Below are positions 11,849-23,532 of a stretch of DNA of 64,000 nucleotides, one piece after another. The notes beneath the pieces were generated by a model. It was given only the letters and a program-made list of their open reading frames with translations, ran no database searches and was not told the origin of the DNA. Source of the stretch: Omphalotus guepiniiformis (Eukaryota; Basidiomycota; Agaricomycetes; Agaricales; Omphalotaceae). A program made the translations under genes and the position numbers. The stretch spans positions 806,001-870,000 of the forward strand of contig JAQOOI010000021.1 of assembly GCA_028554645.1 (NCBI GenBank). The letters are read 5' to 3'. Each line of letters opens with the position of its first letter. Position 1 is the stretch's first letter.

Positions 11849-13098
11849 AGACTGATTCTTGCGGACTGAAGAAAAGGATTCTTTTCTTTCGTTTGTTCGA
11901 CACTTGCATGGGCTTCCTATGTTAATATAGAAGCACAAGAGCCCCCTTTCTGGATCGATTTCATTTGTCTTGGTTATGTGAACTTCCGTATGCCCTGCCA
12001 GCATACTCGCTTTCGCGTTGTTCTTCGGATTCTCTAAAAACTGGACCTTCTGCTTGATTCAGCTGAGCTCGCGTCATGCCCAGCAGTGCTGGTTCTTCTT
12101 GGCGTATACCCGTCCTCTGTCTCGGTCTGCCTTTCTGACCTTCTATTCTTTTTGCTTCAGATTACTTGCATATCACTTTCACTTCCTCTTCTCTCGATCA
12201 TGTAATGATATTCAAACCTAAATTCAAACCCCAAACCAAGAATTTGTCGCATAGAACCCCTGCATCACCCCTCACTCATGTCCTGTAATAGTATACATGA
12301 TGTTCAGACGTGTTTCGATACTACTACATGATATACATACGAACAACTAACTAATAATTGTATCGAGCAACCCTGATTTGTTCAGGTTCGCTGGTGGCTT
12401 TGACCCTTTGACTGTTTGTGAAGATTGTATGTTAACTTGGGAGGAAGATCGCGGTCGTTGGAAGATCTTAGGCGATCTTGAGGGTTCTTCTCTGTTCCTG
12501 AAGGCTTCGAGGGCCGCTGAGCTTCACGTCTTTTCATATCCGCAAGGTTCGGAATCGGAGGTCCTAGTCAGGTGTATGTACTTTATGTGCTTCTATTCCT
12601 GAGCAGTGACCACGCAATCCTAAAACCGTGCATGTACTACGTTGCTAGGTCAGCCCAGGAAGATACCGAAAACTTGAGGTCGTTACATTCTTGCTAAGGT
12701 GTGGCGGACAAGAGGGTTGCTAACACCGAGCCTTTTGATTACCAGAGTGTCTGCACGTTCCAGACCCGAAAGAGATGGAGGTGGACAAAACCCAGTTCCA
12801 GAATCCCATTAGTTTCGTCCTCTGACTTCTTCCCCAGCTTCTTGTTCGCACGACGAAAGAAGGAAAGAGACGAGCTCCACTTTTCAGTCTCACGGGTACT
12901 GCTGCGGTAACAAAATGAAGGAAAGAAAAACAGAGATTCTGTTGTGGAATTTGGGAGTAAGTATAGAAGTGGTCAAAGCGCTTGTTTGGCGAAAACGTGA
13001 CAAAAAGAAGCGGCGAGTTCAAAATCAAATAAGAACAAACATCATCAGCTCCCAATTTGTAATTTGTCGGGCATACAGGGGGGTCAGAGGGCACGCCA
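11849..13098. other. Intergenic between the tandem AMPK-beta genes
   Basis: 1.25 kb holding the copy 1 3' flank and the copy 2 promoter. A 74-codon frame at 12378-12602 has a mildly coding-like composition (TVCEDCMLTWEEDRGRWKIL) but no recognisable domain and no clear gene structure, so it is not called. Confidence 0.5.
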
Positions 13099-15396
13099 AT
13101 GGGCAACACACAGTCGACGCGGCCAGCAGCAGCCAACTATGTTCCCCCAATGCCTTATCGTTCTACCTCTCGCTCAGACACGAGCTCACCTGTACCAGGT
13201 TTCGTGCACAAGTCTATGCGCACCAAGAAACGTTCTCTAGAGCTTCCAGATTTCGAGGATGTAGCAGTCACAAACCCGTACTCGCTCCATCGAGGGAGAT
13301 CGCTCATGCACGCGAATCTCCAGAAGAGCGCTTCGATCCCGATTCCTATGCAGCCTAACGGGAATGGGGTTGGGGTGGGCAGGGGAGCAGGAGGAGAAGA
13401 GGTACCAGTGGAAATTGGAAGCGAGTATTACCCTGTGCAGCCTTCGACGCATATGGAGCGTGTTGTCAGGCTTCAGCATCATCAACTGCAACAGCAACAG
13501 CAACCTCAACCGCCGCAGCCGTCGACTTTGTCGCTGATTACGCCCTCAGGCCCAGTACCGCCGCCTCCGACTCGTAATCCATCCACTGTGCCGTTGTCAG
13601 AGCCTCAGGCTGCCTGCAACGGCGCGTCTGTTGTCGTCCGATCAACTATCCCTCTTGCTCTTCCTAGAGCCCTGGACCATAACGTCCGCGATGTTACTAT
13701 CGAGCGCGTGGGTGTGCGCACCGTGAAAATCTCTTGGCATGGCGGTGGTCAGTCTGTCTATCTCGAGGCAGCAGGCGATGATGATGTTAAAGTGAAGCAG
13801 AAGATGAAACGAGAGTGAGTATCGCTACTGCTACTAGCTGCTGCTTTCTATCTCATAATCATTCGTTTCGCAGTCCAATAGACCCAACTACATTCAGTAC
13901 GACTGTCATCCTCCGCCCAGGCAAGCAATATCTACGCTTCCTCGTCGACGACCAGTGGCGCGTCGCAGATGATCTACCCACTGCCGTCGATAATCAAGGC
14001 AGTCTAGCAAACTTCATCGACATCAGTCCAAACGGTGTACCTACCACTGACTACACCAACGACGCAATTCATCATTTTCAACCACCACCTCCTTTGAGTT
14101 GGGAAGACTACGAAGGCAATACGCAACCACATGATTATGTATTCCATCCCCCACTTATCCATCCACAAAGGCAAGGCATCACCGTACAAAATATTCCCGC
14201 GGCTGTACCAGAAGGCGGTACTCTTGCGAATCTCGGTCGTTTAGGAAAGGGCCAGTCATTTTGGAGCGCAAGCTCAACTGGAGAACACGATGCTGATTCT
14301 GAGGATGCGATTCATCAGCATATCGAGCATGCTGGACAGATCGAGGCTCAGATAGCGGCCGCAAAGGTCGATAGAGACGATGGAGGAAAACCTCGTTCTG
14401 GATCTGGCTCAGGTGCAGGAGCAAAACAGAAATACGTTGCTCAGTGGACGACGGATATACCACTTGAGCTGTTCGAGGCTGCGCGGGAGGAGGAAAAGTA
14501 TCTTGCACATCAGCAAGAACTGATATTGCAGCAGCAGAAGAGGAGGCAACGCCAGCCAAACTCACCGTCAAATGGGCCGACACAATACGAAATGGGATTC
14601 GTACCGCTTCCTAATATACCGCCAGCACCAGGATTACCAAGGTACCTGGATAAGTTGATCCTGAATACGCATATGCGACCTGTGGTATCGGCAAATATGA
14701 CTCAGGCTCCGGCTGCGGTGACTGGAAGTGCTAGTGGAAGCAGGTCTGGGAGTATCACGAGTACGAACACGAGCCCTACTTCGCCTGTAAGAGACAGGGA
14801 GGCAAGGAGGAGGGAGAGAGAGAAACGGGCGTTGAATGCTGCACTTGGCCTCCCATTAGGTCTGGGGAATTCGAGTACTAGTGATGTGAATGTCGCCTCC
14901 CCTACCACCTCCGAATTGAGTTCAACCCAACCGAACGCCCACACCCAAACCCAATCCGTAATTCAAGCGCTCAGAGCAGCCGCATTTGCTGCAGGCACTG
15001 ACCCGAATGCGCCTACGGCTGGTCCATTGCCTGTTACGACTGCGAGCGGGACGGACGTGACGACGGCTATTTTAGGAGGTGTTTCCATTCCTGTTCCTAT
15101 TATTGAGGAGGTGGAAATGGTTGGTGCTGTCTCTGGTGCGGGGATGGGAGAAGGCAACACTGTGATTATTGATGATATGATCATCGCGGACGATGCGAGC
15201 GTTTTGCCTGTCCCTAGTCATGTGGTGCTACATCATCTGTGTACGAGTGCGATTAAGAATGGGGTGTTGGCTGTTGGGGAGACTGTGAGGTATCGGAAGA
15301 AGGTGAGTTTTTCAACGTGTTCGTGTGGGTATTTTGATGACGAGATTTTTTTTTTCCGCGTAGTATTTAACGACGATTTATTATAAACCGACGTGA
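13099..15396 (+). CDS. SNF1/AMPK beta subunit, tandem copy 2
   Basis: Paralog of the gene at 9286-11848 in the same orientation, 1.25 kb downstream. Exons 13099-13814, 13874-15302 and 15364-15396 give 725 residues, and both intron positions and phases match copy 1. It starts MGNTQSTRPAA (N-myristoylation consensus), shares RTKKRSLELPD near residue 40, and has a Gln/Pro-rich stretch at about 13488-13530. CBM48: VKISWHGGGQSVYLEAAGDD, then LRFLVDDQWRVADDLPTAVD. ASC: QWTTDIPLELFEAAREEEKY, MGFVPLPNIPPAPGLPRYLD, SHVVLHHLCTSAIKNGVLAV and terminal KKYLTTIYYKPT. Linkers have diverged and are longer than in copy 1, while domains stay near-identical, which suggests purifying selection on both. Both copies look intact. 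Confidence 0.94.
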
Positions 15397-18300
15397 GCCG
15401 CAGGGCGATCTGTTTTAAAAGCTTGCGGTGACGTGCTTGTTGCCCGACCGATACCGATACCAATACCCAATATCAAAGCTCAATACCCCAAACCGGAAGA
15501 CAAGGCCTAAGAATGGAGGCATGTCCATTGGCCCGTTATTCCCGTTCCGTTTATTCCTGCCCCGTCCATCTCATAACTCCTCATTTGTGCTTGGACACTC
15601 ACCTCGACCTCTTGATATTTATTCTTGTTCTGTTTACCTATCCTTCCTCCACAGCCACCCTATCGCCGTTTGATTAACTATCGCGAAGTACACGAATATT
15701 CTTGGCTTGAGGGTCCTGTGCTCCCTCGCGCTGTATTCCGAGCCACGTTCAAAGCCTACTACGTATCTCCCCATCCTCCATTCCATGTCATTACCCAACT
15801 ACCGTCACCCTCTCCCTCTATGACTGGCTCTATCCGACCTTCCCTCCTGTTCGCTTTGTGTGTACGCACCTCTCGTTCCCCTCGTTCTCGAGTCTTCGTC
15901 TGTTATCAGCTATCAACGACACAACCGAATTAGAACGAAAACTCAGACTTTTCTTTTGCCTACATGGACGTCCTCCTCTCTTCGACCGCTATAGCGCAAG
16001 AGTGCACTCGGATTTCCTTCACCTTCATTGTGTCAAAGATCCATTTTTCAAGTTCCGTCTTTGTATGATGTATTGTACTCCGCTTGAAAAATCGGTGTAC
16101 GGGCGAGCCCGGGACAGATTTACGGTTCCTGCAACTATCATTCTTACCGTGTCTTTTCCTTGCCTTGGTTCCCCCTTGCCCTTGGTCTGAATCTGATTGT
16201 TGATGGTCTATGTGATTGTACGTGACGAAGTCCCTGAAGTTGATCTTTTGAATTTTCCTTCCCATCTTCCTCTCTCCACCAATTTTTGTACTTCTTCTCA
16301 TTGGATGTGCCCATTGCTGCTGCAGAGTACTTATGCATGCATATACACACGCATGTATATGTTGTTTTTGTTTTTGTTGCTTCCGTTCTACCTCAGCCTG
16401 ACCCCAATTATAGACGGGTTGTTTCTACGTCCTTTTTGAGATGTCTCGGATCATGTATTTATGTAGCTATAGATTTAGAAGCAAATGTATCGACCTAGCC
16501 ATACATGACAGTAGAAGTACCAGTTCAGTAAGTTGGAAGCGACAGTTGGAAGCGACAGTCTCGGATATTCAAGGTCCCTTTTGGTATATAGCCCTTGCTG
16601 GGTCTTGCTCGTGGTAAGGGAGAAGCGTGTTTCAACCAACGCCTCCATACCCATGAGTACAAAAGATAGTATGTACTTGAAATACGGCACGTACGTAAAT
16701 GCTAGTAGCATGTTGGTTCATCTTCTTGTATTATAGTTGCGTTTTGACAGCAGGAACCAGGAAAAAAAATCGAACGCGAATTCCGCTGAGCTCCGAATTA
16801 GGTGGATGTCGAATTCTTGGCACGGTCGCATGCATATACATACCCACAGAGCCATATCTGCAAGGTCCGTAAGGCTTCACAGAACGACGGAGTAATCGGA
16901 AATAGGCTTTGACCTGGTATTTATATTCCAGATCATCAGAATTTCGGTATTGCAGCGCCTTGCTTGTGGTTCGGGGTAGTAGTATGGAGTTGTACACCAT
17001 GCAAGCCGTGGTTAATCCTATTTCAGCTAATAATGGCAGTGAGCGAGCGATCCAAGTGAGATAACGATACTAATCCGTAGTCAGTAGCTGATGGTTAACG
17101 GGTGAATGAGTGAGTAGGAAGGTGAGTAGGAAGGTGAGTAGGAAGGTGAGTGGAATGTTCTGGCCTGGACGATACTCCGAGGAATGAGTTTCTGCCTTAC
17201 ATGGTGAATTAGTATCTACTACAAATTCGGTACAGTACTTACATATCGAGATGCTATGGGTTTCTAGAGTCTTGGTTGGTTGATCATGTGCGACGAATTC
17301 ACGAAGCAGACTGAAAGCCAAATCAGATTGTCAATCAGACCTAGTAGGAGAATGTGTGCCGGAACCAGGGTAACGTCGACTGCGAGTCTGATAAGTAAGG
17401 AAGTACATAAGTATGGAGGAATACAGTCGGTGTACTTGTAAACTTATCCAGATATAGAGACCTCTGCGATTGTGCAATAAACGGCCTGAAAGACGTTCAT
17501 GTCGTCTGGGAAGAAATAATACTGATCATTAATTTGTATTTGTATTCACACCGTTAGCTTACCTCAAGCTCTAGATGAATAGATGAAGAGTCGTATTTGT
17601 ACCTCGAGCTAACCCTCAGTCTTCACGAAATCGAATGTTCGACTTTCTGATCGACCTAAGTATAGTGTGTAGTAAGTGGCTGGTATAACCTGGGTATAAC
17701 TCACCGAAATCAAGTGTAAAGCAAACCACTTAGAATCAGACACAGCCCCTTCCCGGCCGGCACGCCTCCTGACCTCTCTTCGTTTATGTGGACCCTTCAC
17801 GGTGTTAGCTAAGATCAACGATTTGAGCCGTCGAGCCCGTTCTACCCTCGCTGGCCGGCGGTTCGCGCTCGTGCCTGGTCCTGATTGTAATCTGCGGATA
17901 GGTATATAGGCAGGTATCCTTAGGTATCCTGTCAATACTCCGGCGTGGGGAGATGTAACGCCAGGATCTAGATAGGTCGATATGCCGGTGGCTTTAGGGC
18001 ATTGACATAATAACTTAGACTGAAGAAACGACAGACCTTAGTAAGTGAAGCACTGACCAGTGAACCTTCCCTGAGGTCGAGGTTAAGTTTTCGAGGGGCT
18101 TCTATTGAGTTGAGCTGCATTGAAATTGTGAACGGTGAACTGTAGATAGCAGAAAGTGAATGATTGCTTGATTGATGAAAGATAGTCAAGATTCACGGGC
18201 CCGACATCGATGTTCTAATGTTCAGTACCGTTTTCGACTGATAAGTGCTTGCTTGACCCGAATATGAATCCTAGAAAACACACAAAAAAGCACAGCGAAA

Positions 18301-18987
18301 AGCACCGCAAGTACTCGGATGCGTGCCAATTGAACTGAACCATTTATATAAACAGAGACGGCGATCATGAAAAAATTTCATCCTATGGAACTGAATGATT
18401 GTGAGTATGGGAAGACATGCCGAGAACACCTGCCAGGGCGTGTACGCTGACAGGAAGATTCAAGAATCCGAAGTCAGACTGGAATTTGAGGGAGAGCTGA
18501 CTTGTAGCGGGTGAAAAGAAGTGGCTCTTTGTTTGAAGGGGTAGGATAATGGTCCGATAAATCCTCGAGAAGAAGACTAGATTGAGATAAGTAGAAGAAG
18601 TATCCAAGCTGGAAAGTCGAACGGTTGTTCGGCCCGCCCCCCGCCTCCGCAATTGGGAGAGATATCCTTGACGGATCCTTGAAAGATAAATGGGTAAGTT
18701 ATGTGATTGAACACATAATACATCGAGTTCGGAGCTAGTATCAGTGTTGCTGTAGACCCGTCAACGCCACCAACTATGAAAAGAAATAAAAACATCGGCA
18801 ATCTGTATCAAAGAAGTTCGGGAATAAAGACCAAATAAAAACTTCGGAGAGCAGAAACATGAGTTAATTCTAGGGTGAGAGATATATGAGACCCACACGT
18901 TAAATTCGCATACACAGCCTTGCGAAGAGAAATCCACTTACGGATAGGTCCAAAAAGCAAATGCGCGGAGAGAGAAATTGAGAAATG
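15397..18987. other. Gene-poor region of 3.6 kb
   Basis: No convincing gene. The left part (about 15520-16500) is pyrimidine-rich on the plus strand, like 3' flank or promoter sequence. Open frames up to 113 codons (for example 15960-16301 and 17609-17935, both minus) show no known motif. A 12 bp unit close to GAGTAGGAAGGT is repeated about three times at 17107-17153. An unrecognised non-coding RNA or decayed element cannot be excluded. Confidence 0.5.
17107..17153. repeat. Short tandem repeat, 12 bp unit x about 3
   Basis: The unit GTGAGTAGGAAG is repeated in near-perfect tandem within the gene-poor stretch. No coding context. Confidence 0.75.
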
Positions 18988-18995
18988 GCTTGCAG

Positions 18996-19461
18996 TAGTG
19001 TTGCCGGAAGCTGAGGCAGCTCCAGGGCTGAGTCGAGTCGAGATGAGCTGAGTTTAAAAAAATACACCTTGAGACACCTCGAGATGGTCATTCTCGAGCT
19101 CAGCTCGAGGTGGGCATGTCAATATTACCAGATCCATCAATTCCTTATAAGCAACACACAAGAGCCCTAATCTTTTCCTCTCTTACTTGGAAGTAATACC
19201 TTCGACTGTGACGGTTGTTTTGCTGTTACATGAGTTTCTTCAATTTTTTTTTGTTTTTTTACACATAATTACCTGCTCTGTCGCAGACAAGACTCGGAAG
19301 GCAGTGAAGTTGCCTCGGGGATAGTGCCGGCAATGCCTTGTTTTAGATATTTATTTGATGAGACGACCTTGAGATATCTCGGAAAAAGTCACCTTGAGAC
19401 AACTCGAGGTCACAATATTTTCATCTCGAGGTCACCTCCATCTCAGCTTCCGGCAACACTA
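18996..19461. mobile_element. Non-autonomous hAT-type MITE (466 bp)
   Basis: Perfect 20 bp terminal inverted repeats: TAGTGTTGCCGGAAGCTGAG at 18996-19015 and its exact reverse complement at 19442-19461. The element is flanked on both sides by GCTTGCAG (18988-18995 and 19462-19469), an 8 bp target-site duplication. Inverted ends starting TAGTG together with 8 bp duplications are the hallmark of the hAT superfamily. The interior has no transposase and is rich in CTCGAG/CTTGAGA motifs near both ends, as in hAT subterminal binding sites. Identical ends and duplication suggest recent insertion. It would need a transposase supplied from elsewhere in the genome. Confidence 0.9.
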
Positions 19462-19593
19462 GCTTGCAGTACTTGCTGTGGCTGTGCCCCTGGGAAAATC
19501 GGCACAGCGATAGGCTCGGATACAAACAGAAACAAATAGAACCCTCTTTACCAGAAACACTCACAGTTGGTACAAAATAACGTCTTCCCGTGT

Positions 19594-22546
19594 ATGAGTA
19601 CTCCCCCGGATTCGTCCTCTCTGGATCCACCCGCAGAAAAGGACGTCTCAATGGGCCCATCACCAGCACCCCCGACCGATGCAGCGTCGACTAGTTCTTC
19701 GGCAGTGCAGCAAAAGTCCTCGGGGAAGGATAGTACCGCCGATATAGTGGAAAAGTACAAAAAATTGAAAAGGAGGTACTTTGAGCTCGAGGAGGTTAGT
19801 CAGGGCGCCGCGACGCTTTTGTCTTTCCTGACCAGGATCAATTGACGCATACAGAAACATAAGGAAACTACCGATGAGCTCCAACGCTCGAGTGAACGGA
19901 ACGTGAGGATACGTCAAGAGCGCAATATGTTTATATGCATTTCTAGTAGCTTATCGTCTTACGATTGTTCTTCTACACCAGTATGCTTTTGGAACGTATA
20001 CTTGAGCTGGAAGCTCAGCCACAGATACAAGCTAACGGGACGTCCTCATCATCAGACCTGGTCGCGCAACCATCATCCAGTGCTTTCCCTCGAAGTCTGC
20101 TAAACGCAAGGGCCCGTACGTCTTTTGTCGCCAACCTCCGTCAAGCAGAAGCTGAGGGCGATGCTGGCGAAGATGAGACGGATCCCAGCTTATCTTCTTC
20201 CAGGCACGTCGGAGGCGGCAAGCGCGATGAGGAGAAGCGTCAAAATGAATTGGGAGCAGAAGAGGCTCATGACTCTTACCGCGAGGTGAAAAGGCCTCGT
20301 GTGAGTAACGGTAAAGAGAAGGAGGTCGAGGAGCGTGCGTCGCGTTCCCCTTCCCCGCAGCGTGGCGCATCGCCAAACACGGGTACGGCAGTCACACCCG
20401 CGCGTCCATTGAACTCACCTAACTCGGGAAGGTATAGGTTCGAAGGAGGGTGCCTCTCTGGCCTCTCGAGGCGGTCCTTCAGGTAAACAAACTCCGTTGC
20501 TCTCACACAGGACTTGTCTTAACTTCCCTTTTCTGAAAGTTAACTCCCAGGCAGATGCAAAGTTACCCGTAGTGAACGGTGTCAACGGTAACATGGATGT
20601 CGACGCGACGACAGATAAAGAGGGCGGTGTTCGTGCTGTTGGTGTCGCCAATACCTCCAATGGCCGTCGGGCGCCCAAGCGGCGCGCGAGTAATTCTAAC
20701 GACACAGAGGCTGATGGCTCGTCAACCCGGGGCGGTAAAACCAGGAGAAGCACGCGAAAAAGCGCAGCAGCTGCTGCAGCGGCTATCGCCTCGGAAGCTT
20801 TAGATAACACATCCCCAGAACCTGGTCCTTCCACCCCACCACGGTCTACTGGCACTGTAACGGCAGGTCCCTCCGAGGAGAAAACCCCTCCGACTTCTCA
20901 ATTTCAGGACTCACAGGATGTTACGTCTTCCGTACCCAGTGAAGCTCAGACTAAACGTGAACCCCCTTCCGCATCACCTATCAGTTCAACGCCAGAACCT
21001 AACCGAACTGGCAGTGAACCCGTCATTGATCCTAGCCTGACTGCCGCTGCCTCAGCTTCAACACCAAGCGAAGGGATTGCCCTTCCAAGCACGGCCAGTT
21101 CAACAGCGAGTAGTGCCTCACCCGCCCCTACTTCAACATCAACGCCCACTTCATCTACTTTCAATCCCTATTCAATATATTTACCAAATGCGAATTCACT
21201 TTCACCAAATACACCGACCTATACGCACCCTTACGCAAATCCGTATCTTTACATGATTGCGCCCACGATGGCTGGTTTACATCCCGGTATTCCTCCGATG
21301 CCGGGAATGATGCCACCAATGTACCCGCCTGGACCGGCTGGACCTTCCACGCTTCCACCTCCTGCACCCCAACGCGCATCTGCTGAACCGCCCCGTCAAA
21401 CTAAACCGAAGCGGCTAAAGGCGCATACAGTCACAACGAAGAATTTTAGTATTCCAATGGTGCCACGGGACAAGAAGGGTCATCCTATGTTACCTCTTAA
21501 TGTGGGGATCATGACGGTCATCTCTCTAGGGGAAGTTTGTATGAGGGAGCATTTTCATACAGAGAGGTATATTTTTCCGGTAGGATATGAGGTAACAAGG
21601 TGAGTTTCTTCGAAGACGTTTGTTAGGTTTACGTTTTGAATTATTCTTCTAGACGATATCTTTCGACGAAAGACCCTACCGTTGAAGTGGTTTACCACTG
21701 CACGATTCTCGATGGAGGCGACGGACCAAAGTTCCAAATCGTGCCCTCGGACGCTTCCGATAAGCCCATAATCGCCGGTACGGCTACGGGTGCGTGGTCA
21801 AATATCGTCAGACAGGCCAACGCAATTCGCAATCGACAACACTCGAACTCAGTATCAGGGCCAGACTTCTTTGGGCTTGGACAAAATACGATTAAACATT
21901 TGATCCAGCAGCTGCCAAATGCTGATAAGTTGAGAGATTATGTCTGGCAGAATTTTGTCGAGGGAGGGTGAGCCGTGTGCAATTTTATGACGCTTTTCTG
22001 TTTCTGACAGTGAAGCTTGCCCGAAAAAGGCCTTTAGGTGGGCGGCATGCAGCCGTGATACCTGCGCTACCAGAAGAATACGACGCATCCATGCCAATAG
22101 GCGCGTTTTATCCTACTAAACGGGAAAGAGAGTCGAGTGTCGTACCCGAGTCACCTCGAGCATCGTCACACTACCCTCCGCATATCATGGCCCAACAAAG
22201 GACCACGCCACAGCCGAGGTCAGCCTCGCAAACTCATAACATGCCCCAAGCGGGCTCTTTGCAGCCACCGCCTCTTCAGCAACTAACACCGATGACTCAA
22301 GCTACTCCTGTGGCGAGGCAGATACCAATTCCGCCTGGAGGTGGTACACAGATGGTTCTTCCATCGGCGCTGAATATTCAGCAATACCGGCCGCCGAATG
22401 ATGCTGGTGCGGCGGTCGTTACAAGTGGGGAAAGCGTTCCCGCTACTTTCGCTAGTATCATGAACGCCTATCCTACGACTGCCGGGCCAAATGATTCGCC
22501 GGCACCGCCGACAATGTCTGCTTCACAATTGGAATCGGAGCCATAG
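19594..22546 (+). CDS. FYRN/FYRC-domain nuclear protein (TBRG1-like) with N-terminal coiled coil
   Basis: Likely chromatin-associated protein. FYRN and FYRC form a paired F/Y-rich module found in trithorax-type methyltransferases and TBRG1. The N-terminal exon has YKKLKRRYFELEE spliced to KHKETTDELQRSSERNVRIR and LLERILELE, a helical coiled-coil segment resembling INO80-associated TFPT/INO80F proteins. A long Ser/Thr/Pro-rich linker contains basic clusters (RRAPKRRASN, GGKTRRSTRKSAAA) likely to act as nuclear signals. FYRN lies at about 21440-21660 (LPLNVGIMTVISLGEVCMRE, HFHTERYIFPVGYEVTR joined to RYLST). FYRC follows (VVYHCTILDGGDGPKFQIVP, PDFFGLGQNTIKHLIQQLPN, FVEGG spliced to PLGGRHAAVIPALPEEYD). 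The Pro/Gln-rich tail ends at 22546. The true ATG is 19594; an upstream in-frame TTG is not used. About five introns. Exact complex membership is inference. Confidence 0.82.
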
Positions 22547-23532
22547 TCGTGACTTCGGTTTTTCTTCCATTCCTTTGCAATGCACTTTTCTTGTGAATTT
22601 TTTTGGGGGGTTTATTGGTTATCTTTATGCTGCAATGTTTTCTCTTCTCCCTCAACAGTTATTTCAACGCCACATGTTCACTCACATATTGGTTGTCTTC
22701 CCCCTGCCATTGGCATATCTCCGTCGACCGTTGTCAACGATTGAACTCTCGTTCTAGGTTATCTAGCCTTACTGTAATATCTCCTTGTTTCGGTTTCCTT
22801 CCTTCTTCATTCTTCTGTCTTCGCTTCCTTACTTCTGAATCTTGACCAGGGCAGTCCGACACACATGATATACTCACTTGACGATTACGATGCAACGAAA
22901 GAGAATCTATAGAAGTATAACATTGGTGCAGTTCTGGACAGGCACATTCGCACCATGATTACGGTGTAAGTGTTGATTACATATTACTCACTAGCCTCTT
23001 CCTCTTTCCTCCCAGAAACACATCATCTTATTAGCTGATGAATTCATTTCTGTGGAGGAGTAAGGTGGGCCTGGCGACGACGAGCAACGACAATACGACG
23101 AATGCGATTGGTGGAAGTTGGCGGATGGTACTGCGATGACTAGTCTGCCAAGCGGTCAGTCAATCGCAGGACGACCCATTCTCTCGACTCTGCCATATCG
23201 TCTGCGTGTTGCGTCCGCCGGTGAAAGAGGCGAAATGAACACAAGTATCGAGTGGTTTTTGTGGATACAGCCTCTGTGGGGACTCCTTCCGATGCGAGTT
23301 TTATGCCGGATATTGGGGTAGTATGTGAGGCATACATTTATTTGTCTCTGTCTTCTGAAGTACTGGCTACATGTGTATTACTTGAGTTTTGCACTTCATT
23401 CAGTGTTTATGCGTTTCTATTGATAAAAATCCGTGCCGTTGCGGCTGACGTTGACTCATCCATTGCTCAGAATACTCGTCACGCGTTCGTGACTCCGGCT
23501 CTCAACTTCTGATTCTGATTCTGAATTTCTGA
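22547..23532. other. Intergenic, FYR gene 3' flank and RAD4 promoter
   Basis: Nearly 1 kb between two plus-strand genes. Small open frames (for example 23118-23321) have no recognisable motif. I see no RNA gene or repeat. Confidence 0.5.

Noticed and set aside
12378..12602. 74-codon frame between the AMPK-beta genes
   Set aside because: Composition is mildly coding-like but there is no homology I recognise and no credible exon neighbours.
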